Shown here: piece after piece, positions 32,992 through 42,427 of the stretch | How positions within the stretch are numbered: position 1 is the first letter of the stretch | How the letters are laid out: each line of letters starts with the position of its first letter | DNA from: Rhizobacter koreensis | GTDB taxonomy: Bacteria > Pseudomonadota > Gammaproteobacteria > Burkholderiales > Burkholderiaceae_C | Direction: 5' to 3' | DNA: 64,000 nucleotides | Assembly: GCF_013366375.1 (NCBI RefSeq) | Contig: NZ_JABWMJ010000010.1 | Span: 1 to 64,000 of the forward strand | The notes under the pieces: model-generated | Told to the model about the DNA's origin: nothing | What the model saw: only the letters and a program-made list of their open reading frames with translations | Database searches by the model: none | Position numbers and translations under genes: made by a program

Positions 32992-33651
32992 ATGAAGTCG
33001 CTGCCATCCGGCCCCTGGGAAGTGCTGTTCCAGCGAGCGCTGCGGCTGGTCGACGACATCCAGCGCCATGGCGGGCTTGCGGACCCGTTCTGGACCTTCG
33101 GAGGCGGAACCGTCCTGATGTTCAGGTACGGACACCGCCTCAGCAAGGACATCGACATCTTCGTGCCGGACCCGCAATACCTCGGCTATGTGACGCCCCG
33201 ACTCAGCGACACGGCTGCATCACTGACCGAGGAGTACACGGAGATGCCGGGCTCGTTCGTCAAGCTGCAGTTCGAGGAAGGCGAGATCGACTTCGTGGCC
33301 GCACCGAACCTCACCGACGGGGCCTGGGAGCAGTGGGACATCCAGGGTCGGCCAGTGCGCGTCGAGACGGCCGCGGAGGTGATCGCCAAGAAGATGTACC
33401 ACCGCGGGGACCGTGCGACGGCGCGTGATCTGTTCGACCTCGCGATGGTGGTCGAGCGGGAGCCGGATGCGCTGGCGGCAGCCGGGCCATTCCTCATGCG
33501 GCACCGGAACCGGTTCCTCGAGCAGATCGGACGACCCGGGCCAGGGTTTGTGGCGACCTTCGAGGCGATCGCTGCGACCGGGTATCAGCCGAGCCTGGAG
33601 CACTGCGTCGAGGTTGCCACCGCCTACCTTTCCGCGTTGAAGGACCGATGA
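32992..33651 (+). CDS. AbiEii/AbiGii-type nucleotidyltransferase toxin
   Basis: A 219-aa protein of the nucleotidyltransferase AbiEii toxin family. Signature FGGGTVLMFRYGHRLSKDIDIFV (about 34-56), with GG and the DID catalytic pair, then ETAAEVIAKKMYHRGDRATARDLFDLAMV (about 124-152). The family blocks growth by transferring nucleotides to tRNA or other targets. GTG directly before the ATG is an alternative start. Paired with the XRE antitoxin; such modules stabilise mobile elements. Confidence 0.85.
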   Translation: MKSLPSGPWEVLFQRALRLVDDIQRHGGLADPFWTFGGGTVLMFRYGHRLSKDIDIFVPDPQYLGYVTPRLSDTAASLTEEYTEMPGSFVKLQFEEGEIDFVAAPNLTDGAWEQWDIQGRPVRVETAAEVIAKKMYHRGDRATARDLFDLAMVVEREPDALAAAGPFLMRHRNRFLEQIGRPGPGFVATFEAIAATGYQPSLEHCVEVATAYLSALKDR

Positions 33652-34639
33652 GCACCGCGACGTTGCGGGCGACGGGCAGGACCGCCAGAATGTCGTGGCT
33701 GACGGTCTCAAGACGTCCCATGCGGACAAGGGGAACAGACGGGGGAACAGATCAGTTTTTCCCGGCGCTTTTCCCAATGAGATCAACAGCTTAGGTCGCC
33801 GTTTTGTATCCCATCAGCCACCCCACCTAACGCCCTTTGCAGACGGCCCTTCGGGGCCGTTGATGTTTGGGCGGTTCGTGCGACTCGTTCCGCCTTGTTC
33901 CTGATGCGTACCGCCGACGTCGCCAGGCTCGGTAGCGGGGTGGTAGGTCGTCACAGAGGGCCCGTGAGGCTGCCTGAGTGGCCCCCGTCGTCACGTTGCT
34001 GCCGCCCCGCGAATACAAGCACCGTCGAGGCGCGTCCGTCTCACACAAGGCGATGCATCCCGGAGCCCCGGAGGTAAGCGATCCACTCGCGGCGATCGCG
34101 CTTCGACCATCGTCCGCCCTCCGGTCGCTCGCTGCGATACGGCCGGCGTGACGGCGTGGCGTGCTGCAGCCGCCCGATGAGCTGCTCTGCATTGGCAAGA
34201 TCGTCGGCGGTCCTCGCCCGCTCCATCGGTGAAGAGAAAGGCGCAGCGAGTCCGCCTGGCCGGAGGCGGCGAACCTCACGACGAATGTCATACGCCTGCA
34301 GCTCGCTGCGACGAGCACCGAGGCGAGCCTGGAGAAGGGATCACCCAGCCTCGCGGCGGTCGTCTTGACGGCACGCAAGCGCAGATTCAAGTTGCCGCGC
34401 GCAGTTCTGTGCCGAGTGAACCTGCGGATGAGCCGTGTTCATGCGGCAGAGCAGGTCCGTCGGCTTGCGAGCGGATGGGTCCCGACGAGAGCCTTCGCAA
34501 CCTGGCGCTGAGGCCTACTCACCCACGGCTGAGACGGGACCCAGTCACTCGCGTTCGCCGCTCGAATGGCGCTGCGCTCGCAACCGCTTGCTCGACCACC
34601 GCGGCCTGGGTCGACCGCGGCGGCTGGAGCCGAGACCCC
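33652..34639. other. Intergenic region at the probable island edge
   Basis: About 1 kb without a convincing gene. A 61-aa minus-strand frame (34041-34226) is possible but unsupported. Contains one hairpin at 33843. I saw no tRNA or direct repeat that would mark an attachment site. Confidence 0.4.
33843..33860. terminator. Candidate terminator hairpin
   Basis: ACGGCCC-TTCG-GGGCCGT: a 7-bp stem with a stable TTCG tetraloop, followed by TGATGTTT on the plus strand. It could terminate the toxin transcript about 190 bp upstream. Confidence 0.5.
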
Positions 34640-35902
34640 TCAGCGAGCGATTCCGAGCCAGGCCAGGTAGCTGGGTCGGAAATCGAGGTTGGCTCGTCGA
34701 GCGATCTCCAGCGACGACGTGTTGACGACCACGAGCTGTCGGGCGCCCGGATCGGACAGGTAGACCTCGTCGCGCGCCTCGTTGGTGGCGAACGCCGGGA
34801 ACGGCGCGGCGGCGGGCATGGCCGGGATGCTTGCTGCGATGGACTTCCGCGTGGTCCAGCTCGAGCCGCTGCGCTCGAGCACGTGCAGCGCTCCCAGGTC
34901 GTCGAGCACGAAGAAGTAGCGGCCCGCACGGTCGAATCCGTGAGCCCGGCGCAGACGGCCCTCGGTCCATCCGCTGATCGCGATCGGAGTCGCCGTCCCG
35001 GTTGCCGCGTCGATGTCGTAGAAGCGTGTGGTTGAAGGCGTACCGGAGTTGCCGATGCCGACGAAGCGGGGCACGTCGGGATGGCCGGCGATCGTGCTGA
35101 CCCCCGTGGCAGTCGTGATCTTGCGCGCCTGGAAGTCGTTCGCGCCCTGCGGAGAGACCACGAGGACGCCATCCGAGCAGCCGGCAACCGTGACGTTGGC
35201 GCGCGTGAAGCTCCCGTGCATGCCCGGACACTGCGTCTCCAGGCGCTTCACGAACGTGTACTGCGATCCTTGCCGGTTCCAGATTTCCGCCTGGGTCGGC
35301 CCGCTCGCCTCGGTGGCCCGGTACGTCGCCACGAGAGCGTTTCCGTTCGGCTCGGCGAACCCGTGCATCGCGTTCGCGAACGTCGCGCTGGCGGCGAAGC
35401 GCCCGGCCGCCAGATCCGTGTCGCTGAACACGAGAGCGGCTGAAGGTACGCCGGGAGCGCGCCCGTCCATGTAGATGCTGGCTTGACCCGGACGGTCGTC
35501 GTAGTGAGTTGGCTGGGGTCCGTCGATGCGGAACGCGAGCATCTTCGGCGCCTCCTTGTAGTCGTGCAGGTGGTCGCCGTGGTCTTCCTGCCATACGCCG
35601 CCATCGGCGACCTGCACGGTGTCCTGCGCGCGCTGGAACGCGAGCGCATAGCGACGCCCGGGGCTGGCATAGACGGCAGACGGCGAATTGGCCAACGCGA
35701 AGTTCGAGACGACGCTGCCGCTGTCCAGGTCGTAGATGCGCAGCGACGTTGCGGCGTCCTCGCTGATCGCGAGGCGACCTGCGGTGTCGAGGGTCGCGCC
35801 CTCGTCCCGCTCGTCGCCGTCATCACCACCACCCCCGCCGCATGCCGTCAATGCCAACGCAACGGCCAGCGTCAGGCCACCCCAATGAAACGAAGTTCTC
35901 AT
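34640..35902 (-). CDS. AztD-like zinc-binding lipoprotein, beta-propeller
   Basis: A 420-aa exported lipoprotein: signal MRTSFHWGGLTLAVALALTACGGGGG with lipobox Cys. The body is a repeat-rich beta-propeller. A DHGDHLHDYKEAPKMLAFRIDGPQPTHYD segment (about 107-135) matches the His/Asp metal site of AztD, a periplasmic zinc chaperone in actinobacteria and proteobacteria that hands zinc to an ABC-transporter binding protein. No aztABC genes are near. The upstream gene, 64 bp away, is a likely partner. Zinc binding is inferred from that motif. Confidence 0.72.
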   Translation of the reverse strand: MRTSFHWGGLTLAVALALTACGGGGGDDGDERDEGATLDTAGRLAISEDAATSLRIYDLDSGSVVSNFALANSPSAVYASPGRRYALAFQRAQDTVQVADGGVWQEDHGDHLHDYKEAPKMLAFRIDGPQPTHYDDRPGQASIYMDGRAPGVPSAALVFSDTDLAAGRFAASATFANAMHGFAEPNGNALVATYRATEASGPTQAEIWNRQGSQYTFVKRLETQCPGMHGSFTRANVTVAGCSDGVLVVSPQGANDFQARKITTATGVSTIAGHPDVPRFVGIGNSGTPSTTRFYDIDAATGTATPIAISGWTEGRLRRAHGFDRAGRYFFVLDDLGALHVLERSGSSWTTRKSIAASIPAMPAAAPFPAFATNEARDEVYLSDPGARQLVVVNTSSLEIARRANLDFRPSYLAWLGIAR

Positions 35903-35966
35903 GTTGCTTACTCACAGAAGGATCAATACGCCCGGCGCGTCACGCACGGGTCTGCAAACGATGGCT

Positions 35967-36401
35967 TCAGTGAGCTTCGGGCGGCCCCCGCGCGTCGAAA
36001 AGAGCCGCCCAGCGCGCGACGAACGCACCGGCAAGCAGCCGCTGCCGGCCGGCGCAGGGCGCGGGTGCCGCAGGCATGTCGGGAGCAGGCGGCGCGGGCG
36101 ACGCGTGCCCCAGACCGTCGAGAAGCCGGCAGTCATCGGAGTCCTCGTGAGCCGAGAACAAGGCCTCCACCCAACCAGGTTCCGCAGCCGGATAGGCCGC
36201 CTCGTCAACGAGCGCTCGCCCTGGCCCTTCACCAACCGGCTGTGCCTGATGCCTCGCGCGAGATGCCGGGTGCGCCACACCATGCATCAGCCCGAGGACC
36301 TGGGCACAGATCACGGCAAGCAAGAGGGCCACCACGCACCGTACGGCAGCAGCCGAGCGGAACGCGGACCTTCTGCGGCGACGGCGCAGCGACCCCGTCA
36401 T
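35967..36401 (-). CDS. Small DUF2946-like membrane-anchored protein
   Basis: A 144-aa protein. A basic N-terminus, then one membrane helix (CVVALLLAVICAQVLGLMHGVAHP), a periplasmic region ending in a segment GWVEALFSAHEDSDDCRLLDGLGHAS with Asp, His and Cys. Such short anchored proteins occur beside zinc-uptake genes and TonB receptors. The pair with the AztD-like gene downstream suggests a zinc-acquisition operon; control by Zur is expected, but I see only a weak GTTAT-like match near 36611-36617. Confidence 0.6.
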   Translation of the reverse strand: MTGSLRRRRRRSAFRSAAAVRCVVALLLAVICAQVLGLMHGVAHPASRARHQAQPVGEGPGRALVDEAAYPAAEPGWVEALFSAHEDSDDCRLLDGLGHASPAPPAPDMPAAPAPCAGRQRLLAGAFVARWAALFDARGPPEAH

Positions 36402-36998
36402 CGGTTCTGCCGGTAGGCGACAGCGCTTTCGGGCCGGAGCACATCGCCAGCTGAATGGCCGCCCGGATCACGCGTCGCGCGCCGAGGCGATCGCGGGTTG
36501 CAAAGATCGCCGTCCGGCGCGCCGTCCTTCCAAGACCGCTTCATCTGGATCGCTTCACTCACGGTCGGTCGGGCTTGATGGACGTAGAAGGCAAGAGGAC
36601 GGCACAGATGATAACGCGTTCCCGACATCGAATGAACTTCGATGACGGGTGCCCAGGTGCGGCGCGCCGTGGTTTGCGCTTCGGAGCGCGCTCAAGCGCT
36701 TGCGGCGCCTGTGCAGTCCGAGATCACGGCGGCGACCAGACAAGCCGTGCAGGCCCGGAATGCGGCTCGGGAACCGGCCGTCGCCTTGTGGAGACCGTCA
36801 TGGCAACCACGCATCGCGAGCCGTCGAACAGACGTTTGGGCGCTTCGCCTCACGCTGCAGATGCAGGGCCGTACGCGGGAGCCTGGCGCTGCTCAACCTC
36901 GGCATCGACAGCAAGCTTTGTCGTCCAGAGTCATTGCCGACGGTGCCTTCAGCGATCCGAGTCGACAAAGCGGCCTTCGCGCCGGCGACGCGGACAGG
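36402..36998. other. Intergenic region downstream of kdpE
   Basis: No gene is supported. Promoter of the DUF2946/AztD-like pair should lie in its left part. Confidence 0.4.
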
Positions 36999-37688
36999 TC
37001 AGGGGCGGAAGCGGTAACCGATCCCCGGCTCGGCCAGCAAGTGCCGCGGCATCGACGCGTCGTCCTCGACCTTCTTGCGCAGGTTGGCCATGTGCACGCG
37101 CACGTAATGCGTGTCATCCGCATGCCCCGGACCCCACACCGCTTTCAACAATTGCTCGTGAGTCACGACGCGGTCGGGCTGTGAGGCCAGGAGCGTGAGC
37201 AGCCGGTACTCGATCGGGGTGAGGTGCAGCGGCTCGCCATCGCGCTCCACCAGACGCCTCGCCAGATCCAGCGTCGTGCGGCCGAATCGCAGCACCGCGT
37301 TCGCCGAGGCCGGGGCAAGCGCCTGACGCCGCAGCTGGGCCCGCACCCGCGCCAGCAGCTCTGCCGCGCCGAACGGCTTGACGAGGTAGTCGTCGGCCCC
37401 TGCGTCGAGCGCAGCGACCTTCTCCGCCTCGCCGCTGCGGGCCGACAGCACGATGACAGGCGCCTGCGACCAACCACGCAGGTCGCGGATCAGGTCGACC
37501 CCATCGCCGTCCGGCAGACCGAGGTCCACGACGGCCAGGTCCGGGCGCCGGCTGCCTGCCTCGATGAGCCCACGCTGCAGAGTCGACGCCTCGTAGACGT
37601 CGTGGCCTTCCGATTCGAGCGTCATCCGCACGAAGCGTCGGATCTGGGGCTCGTCTTCGACGACAAGGATGCGGGCGCGCAGTTCCAT
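36999..37688 (-). CDS. kdpE: Potassium-operon response regulator KdpE
   Basis: A 229-aa OmpR-type regulator. Receiver domain 1-120 with the phosphoacceptor Asp in DLAVVDLGLPDGDG (about 55), the acidic pair near the N-terminus and the Lys in LVKPFG (about 106). Winged-helix domain at about 130-225 (HLTPIEYRLLTLLASQPDRVVTHEQLLKAVWG). KdpD phosphorylates it under potassium limitation. Directly follows kdpD with a 9-nt gap. Confidence 0.95.
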   Translation of the reverse strand: MELRARILVVEDEPQIRRFVRMTLESEGHDVYEASTLQRGLIEAGSRRPDLAVVDLGLPDGDGVDLIRDLRGWSQAPVIVLSARSGEAEKVAALDAGADDYLVKPFGAAELLARVRAQLRRQALAPASANAVLRFGRTTLDLARRLVERDGEPLHLTPIEYRLLTLLASQPDRVVTHEQLLKAVWGPGHADDTHYVRVHMANLRKKVEDDASMPRHLLAEPGIGYRFRP

Positions 37689-37697
37689 GGCGGCATC

Positions 37698-40406
37698 CTA
37701 GACCGCGCCGGTGGCTGTCGTGCTGCCGTCGTCGGCGGGCGGCTCGCCGCGCGGCAGCTCGATCACGAAGCGCGCGCCTTCGATGCCTGCGGGGCCCGAA
37801 CGGTTCTCGCCACGGATCGTGCCGCCATGGGCCTGCACGATGGCGCGCGAGATCGCCAACCCGAGGCCGACGCCCGGCGTCGCGCTCTCCTTGCTGCCGC
37901 GCTCGAACTTGTCGAACAGCGCTTCCTCGCGCCCCTGTGGCAGGCCGGGGCCGTGATCGTCGATGGCGATCGTCACGGTCGAAGACGAGGCTGATGCGGT
38001 CAGCTCGATCGGACTGCCCGACGGTGTGTACTTGGCGGCGTTCTCGAGCAGGTTGACGAGCACGCGCTCCAGGAGGACCGCGTCCACCTGGACCAGCGGC
38101 AGGTCGTCGGCAAGAGCCACCCGCACGGGGCGAGCCTGCAGCGCCGGAGCGCAGGCGGCGAGCGCGCTGCCGACCACCTCTTCCAGCGGCTGCCACTCGC
38201 GACGCATCGGCACTGCACCCGCCTCGAGCCGGGCCATGTCGAGAAGATTGCCGACCATCTCGTTCATGCGCATCGCCGAATCGCGAATGGCACGGACGAC
38301 CTCGGCTTGTGGTGCCGGCAACGTCGGCGCCGTCATCGTCAGCGCGTCGGCGAGCCCGACCATCGCCGCGAGCGGTGTGCGCAGGTCATGCGAGATCGCC
38401 GACAGCAGCGAATTGCGCAGCCGCTCCGATTCGATCTGCACCGTGCTCTCTTGCGCCACGTCGATGTAGTGGATGCGTTCCAGCGAGATCGCGAGCAGCG
38501 AGGCGCACGTGTCGAGCAGCCGGCGCTGGTCGGGTCCCAAGGTGGCGCGATTCTCCGGCTCCACGGCCAGCACGCCGCGCACCCGCATGGGCGCCTTCAG
38601 CGGCAGCACCAGGCAGGCGCTTGCCGCGAGGGTGTCGGTGCCGAAGCCGGCCGGCTCGCCGCGGTCGAACGACCACTGCGCCACCGCGTTGTCCACCGCC
38701 GCGCTGCCGCCGGGCAGAGCAACCAGCCGATCGTGCTCGTCGGCCGCGAGCAAGGTGGCGCGTGCCTTGAACTCGGCCGCGAGGAAGCGGGCGCCGATCT
38801 CGGCCACCTGCGCGGGCAGCAGCGCGGCCGAAAGGTCACGCGACATCTCGTACAGGCCGCGCATGCGGTGCTCGCGCTGCGTTGCCGCCTGGGCCTGTAC
38901 CTTGAGCCCGGCGGTGAGCTGGCCGATGGCCAGTGCCACGACCAGCATCACCGCGAAGGTGACCAGGTACTGCACGTCGCTCACCGCGAACGAGAAACGT
39001 GGCTGCACGAAGAACCAGTCGAACAGCCCGACGCCGAGGAACGCCGCCACCACCGCCGGTCCGCGCCCATGGACCCACCCGACGCCGACCACGGCGAGCA
39101 GGAAGATCATCACGATGTTGGTCAACTCCAGCCGGCCGAGCAGCGGCGTCGCCAGGAGGGCGGTGGCACCGCAGGCGAGCACCGCGGTGGCGTACCCGCG
39201 CCACGGGAAGTCGCCGGTGGCGGCGGCCGTGGCGGCAAGCGGTGCACGGTCGCGGGCGCCGGCCGGTGGGGCCACCTGCACCACGTCGAGGTCCTCGGCA
39301 AGCGCGCCGATGCGATCCGACGTCGAGCGCTGCCATGGCCAGCGCCGGGTGGTACGACCGATCACGAGCCTCGCGAGATTGTGCTCGCGGGCATAGCGCA
39401 CCAGCGCGGCGGGCGCCTCGGGGCCGGACGGAGTCGCCACGCTCGCCCCCAGTTCCTCGGCCAGTTTGAGCACGCGCAAGGCCTGCTCGCGACGCGCGGT
39501 AGGGAGACGTTGGACAGCGGGTGTCTCGACATGCACGGCATGCCATGGCACGTCGAGCTGCGCCGCCAGCCGGGCACAGGCGCGCACCACCTTCTCGCCG
39601 CTCTCGCCCACGCCCACGCAGGCCAGCAGCGCCTCGCGGTTGGGCCACACCGCCTGGACCGAGCTGCGGCGGCGCCAGGCCTGCATCTGGTCGTCCACCC
39701 GGTCGGCGGTGCGGCGCAGGGCCAGCTCGCGCAAGGCCAGCAGGTTGCCCTTGCGGAAGAAGTTGGCCGAGGCGCGCTCGGCCTGCTGCGGGATGTAGAC
39801 CTTGCCGGCCTTGAGCCGCGCGAGCAGCTCGTCGGGCGGCAGATCGACCACCACCACTTCGTCGGCCTCGTCGAACAGCCGGTCGGGTACCGTCTCCCAG
39901 ACGCGGATTCCGGTGATGCCGCTGACGATGTCGTTCAGGCTCTCCAGGTGCTGGACGTTCATCGTCGACCAGACGTCGACGCCGGAGGCCAGCAGTTCCT
40001 CCACGTCCTGCCAGCGCTTGCGGTGCCGCGATCCGGGCGCGTTGTGGTGCGCGAGTTCGTCGAGCAGCACCAGCGGATCGGCCTCGGCGCGCGCCCATGC
40101 CAGCGCTGCATCGAGGTCGAACTCCTGCAGCGTGCGGTCGCGGTAGGTCACGCTCTTCAGGGGCAAGCGCGGCAGGTCGCGCGCCATCGCCTCGGTCTCA
40201 GCGCGGCCGTGGGTCTCGACCAGCCCGACGATCAGCGTGGCGCCCTGGCTCCGGGCGGCGCGCGCCGCAGCGAGCATCGCGTAGGTCTTGCCGACGCCCG
40301 CCGACGCGCCGAAGAAGATCTTCAGCCGGCCGCGCCGCTCGCGGGCCTCGTCTCGCTGGACCTGCTGCAGGAGCTGGTCGGGGTCGGGGCGGTCGTCGCC
40401 GGTCAT
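37698..40406 (-). CDS. kdpD: Potassium sensor kinase KdpD
   Basis: A 902-aa sensor histidine kinase. N-terminal KdpD domain with Walker A GASAGVGKT (about 33-41), then a Usp-like domain (about 250-370), four membrane helices with DUF4118 (about 400-495), a GAF-like region, the H-box SHDLRTPLAAMVGLADAL (about 670) and the ATPase domain (about 775-885; NAAKYTP, DHGPGLP). It senses low potassium or osmotic stress. ATG 40406 gives the family-typical start; CorA ends 2 nt before. Confidence 0.95.
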   Translation of the reverse strand: MTGDDRPDPDQLLQQVQRDEARERRGRLKIFFGASAGVGKTYAMLAAARAARSQGATLIVGLVETHGRAETEAMARDLPRLPLKSVTYRDRTLQEFDLDAALAWARAEADPLVLLDELAHHNAPGSRHRKRWQDVEELLASGVDVWSTMNVQHLESLNDIVSGITGIRVWETVPDRLFDEADEVVVVDLPPDELLARLKAGKVYIPQQAERASANFFRKGNLLALRELALRRTADRVDDQMQAWRRRSSVQAVWPNREALLACVGVGESGEKVVRACARLAAQLDVPWHAVHVETPAVQRLPTARREQALRVLKLAEELGASVATPSGPEAPAALVRYAREHNLARLVIGRTTRRWPWQRSTSDRIGALAEDLDVVQVAPPAGARDRAPLAATAAATGDFPWRGYATAVLACGATALLATPLLGRLELTNIVMIFLLAVVGVGWVHGRGPAVVAAFLGVGLFDWFFVQPRFSFAVSDVQYLVTFAVMLVVALAIGQLTAGLKVQAQAATQREHRMRGLYEMSRDLSAALLPAQVAEIGARFLAAEFKARATLLAADEHDRLVALPGGSAAVDNAVAQWSFDRGEPAGFGTDTLAASACLVLPLKAPMRVRGVLAVEPENRATLGPDQRRLLDTCASLLAISLERIHYIDVAQESTVQIESERLRNSLLSAISHDLRTPLAAMVGLADALTMTAPTLPAPQAEVVRAIRDSAMRMNEMVGNLLDMARLEAGAVPMRREWQPLEEVVGSALAACAPALQARPVRVALADDLPLVQVDAVLLERVLVNLLENAAKYTPSGSPIELTASASSSTVTIAIDDHGPGLPQGREEALFDKFERGSKESATPGVGLGLAISRAIVQAHGGTIRGENRSGPAGIEGARFVIELPRGEPPADDGSTTATGAV

Positions 40407-40408
40407 TC

Positions 40409-41374
40409 CTACAGCCAACCCGCGCGCTTGAAGCGCCAGAACAGGAAGCCCGCGGCGCCGCCGATCGCGTTCAGCGCCATCGGATAGCCCCAGGCCCACT
40501 TCAGCTCGGGCATGTGCTCGAAGTTCATGCCCCAGATGCCGGCCAGGGCGGTCGAAATCGCGAAGATCGCTGCCCAGGCCGCCAGCCGCTTGGTGGTCTC
40601 CGACTCCTCGATCGTCACCATCGACAGGTTCACCTGGATGGCGGTGGCGATGGTGTCGCGGATCGCGTCGACCGCCGTGTTGATGCGCGCAAGGTGGTCC
40701 TCGATGTCGCGGAAGAACTCCTGGCTGTGCGCGCAGACCGCGGGCACACGGCCGCCGTGCAGCTTGCCCGTCACCTCCAGCAGCGGCGCCACCGCATGGC
40801 GCAGCACCGTCGCGCGCCGTTTCAGCGCGTACAGCCGCTGGATGTTCCAGCGCGCCGCTCCACGATCGAAGATGGCGCCCTCGATCTCCTCGAGGTCGCT
40901 ATCCATCGCATCGATGAGCGGAAAGTAGCGGTCGATCACGGAGTCCATCAGCGCATAAAGCACGAAGCCGGAGCCCTGCTTCAGGTGCTCCGGCTCGCGC
41001 TCGCAGCGCTCGCGTACGCCGAGGAAGCCGTGGGCGCTGTGATTGCGCACCGAGAGCACGAAGTTGGCGCCGACGAAGATGGCCACCTCGCCCATCTCCA
41101 GGCCATCGGACCGAGCCTCGCGCAGCTTCATCACGACGAAGAGCGTGTCGCCGTACTCCTCGATCTTGGGCCGCTGATGTCCGTGCCGCGCATCCTCGAT
41201 CGCGAGCTCGTGCAGGTCGAACTCGTGCCGCAGCTGGCGCAGCTCGTCATCGGTGGCATCGCGCAGTGCGACCCAGACGAAGCAGCGCGGCCTCGCCACC
41301 CACTCCTCGATGTCGTCGATGGGGATGTCGGCCAACTTGCGGCCGTCCTCGTAGGCGACGCAGTTGATCAGCAT
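40409..41374 (-). CDS. corA: CorA-family Mg2+/Co2+ transporter within the kdp operon
   Basis: A 321-aa CorA. Soluble N-terminal funnel domain (1-260) and two C-terminal membrane helices; the signature is WGMNFEHMPEL (about 279-288) with Trp replacing the usual Tyr before GMN. It conducts magnesium inward. ATG 41374 ([11 protein letters not shown]) matches the usual family start; ATG 41425 with a GGAG site is an alternative. It lies between kdpC and kdpD, coupled to kdpD by a 2-nt gap, so it is co-expressed with the potassium pump. Confidence 0.92.
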   Translation of the reverse strand: MLINCVAYEDGRKLADIPIDDIEEWVARPRCFVWVALRDATDDELRQLRHEFDLHELAIEDARHGHQRPKIEEYGDTLFVVMKLREARSDGLEMGEVAIFVGANFVLSVRNHSAHGFLGVRERCEREPEHLKQGSGFVLYALMDSVIDRYFPLIDAMDSDLEEIEGAIFDRGAARWNIQRLYALKRRATVLRHAVAPLLEVTGKLHGGRVPAVCAHSQEFFRDIEDHLARINTAVDAIRDTIATAIQVNLSMVTIEESETTKRLAAWAAIFAISTALAGIWGMNFEHMPELKWAWGYPMALNAIGGAAGFLFWRFKRAGWL

Positions 41375-41664
41375 GCGCAAGGGGCCAAGTGGTGAGCCGA
41401 AGCGGAACGCGCGGCATCTTCCCATGGCCGCTCCGGCGCCGGCAGGACCAACGGCGCCGACTTGACGCGTTCTTGATCGTCTGGCGACGGCTCCGCCGTC
41501 GCCGCGTTTGGAGGGGCGCGAGCGCCGTGCGTTTCAAGAAGCATCGTGCGTACCGCGAGTGCCATGGCGGCGGCCGGCGTCGTGGGCCTGCCGCTCGCGC
41601 GCGCCATGTGCAGCGGTGCCGAGGTTGCCGGCAGCGACAGCAGGACGCCGATCCAGTCGTTCAT
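41368..41664 (-). CDS. Possible small ORF bridging kdpC and corA
   Basis: A 98-aa frame whose ATG overlaps the kdpC stop (ATGA, 41661-41664) and whose stop overlaps the corA start by 7 nt. That exact fit is the only support. Composition is Ala/Pro/Ser-rich with no hydrophobic or domain pattern. It could be a translational bridge or chance. Confidence 0.3.
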   Translation of the reverse strand: MNDWIGVLLSLPATSAPLHMARASGRPTTPAAAMALAVRTMLLETHGARAPPNAATAEPSPDDQERVKSAPLVLPAPERPWEDAARSASAHHLAPCAC

Positions 41665-42344
41665 GGTGCGGGCGTACGGGCGCTCGATGCGGCCGGTCCG
41701 CGGGCCGTGCCGCGCACGCTGTCGAGCGCGAGGTTGAGCTTCAACACGTGCACGCGCGGCTCGCCGATGAAACCGAGCAGCGGCCGCTCGGTGTGCTGCT
41801 CCACGAGCGCGCGCACGCGTGCGGCGGGCAGAACGCGTACGCGCGCCACGCGGGAGACCTGGTAATCCGCCGCGGCACGGCTGATGTGCGGATCGAGCCC
41901 GCTGGCGGAGGCGGTGACCAGGTCCACAGGCACCGGCGCGGCGTTGCCCGGATCGGCCGCACGCAGCGCCTCGACGCGCGCCCTGACCGCATCGGCCAGC
42001 GCCGGATTGCTCGGGCCGAGGTTCGAGCCGCTGGAGTTGGCGGCGTTGTACGGCATCGGCCCCGTGGCCGACGGGCGGCTCCAGAAGAATCCCGGGTCGT
42101 TGAACGCTTGGCCGATCAGTTCCGAACCGACGGCCTTGCCGTCGCGGACGATCAGGCTGCCGTTGGCCGCGTGGGGAAACACGAGTTGCGCGACGCCGGT
42201 GGTCACGAGCGGGTACAGCAATCCGGTCACGGCCGAGAGCACGACGAACAGCGTGAGCGCTGGCCGCAGCAGTGCGGAGCGGCGTTCGGCCGGTTCGGCA
42301 GCGGTCGCCGCCGCGGGGGAAGGGGTTGCGAGAGTGGTGTTCAT
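41661..42344 (-). CDS. kdpC: Potassium-transporting ATPase subunit C
   Basis: A 227-aa KdpC with one N-terminal membrane helix ([25 protein letters not shown], about 26-50) and the periplasmic domain [37 protein letters not shown] (about 78-114) followed by [21 protein letters not shown]. It assists K+ binding by the KdpFABC complex. AAGGAGG precedes the start. The 83-bp gap to kdpB holds a gene scar. Confidence 0.95.
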   Translation of the reverse strand: MNTTLATPSPAAATAAEPAERRSALLRPALTLFVVLSAVTGLLYPLVTTGVAQLVFPHAANGSLIVRDGKAVGSELIGQAFNDPGFFWSRPSATGPMPYNAANSSGSNLGPSNPALADAVRARVEALRAADPGNAAPVPVDLVTASASGLDPHISRAAADYQVSRVARVRVLPAARVRALVEQHTERPLLGFIGEPRVHVLKLNLALDSVRGTARGPAASSARTPAP

Positions 42345-42360
42345 GGCTGGAGCCTCCTTG

Positions 42361-42427
42361 GGTCGATCAGAACGTGACCTTGACGCCGATCACGACGCCG
42401 AACCTGGGTCGAGCGGGGAGCGCGCCG
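42361..42427 (-). pseudogene. Scar of an outer-membrane-protein gene between kdpB and kdpC
   Basis: Immediately after the kdpB stop, the frame [12 protein letters not shown] then TGA (42369-42371) reads as the last strand of an outer-membrane beta-barrel with C-terminal Phe. Only this tail remains. Putative porin genes occur within kdp operons of related bacteria, so a deletion has probably removed one here. Confidence 0.5.

Noticed and set aside
34041-34226. 61-aa minus-strand frame in the island-edge region
   Set aside because: Reasonable composition but no ribosome binding site, neighbour or recognised domain; kept only as a possibility.
33652-34639. Search for a tRNA or attachment site at the right island edge
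   Set aside because: No cloverleaf or CCA-ended sequence and no direct repeat with the left side could be recognised by eye.
38307-40487. 726-aa plus-strand frame opposite kdpD
   Set aside because: Mirror frame of kdpD with His/Arg/Gly bias; KdpD is unambiguous.
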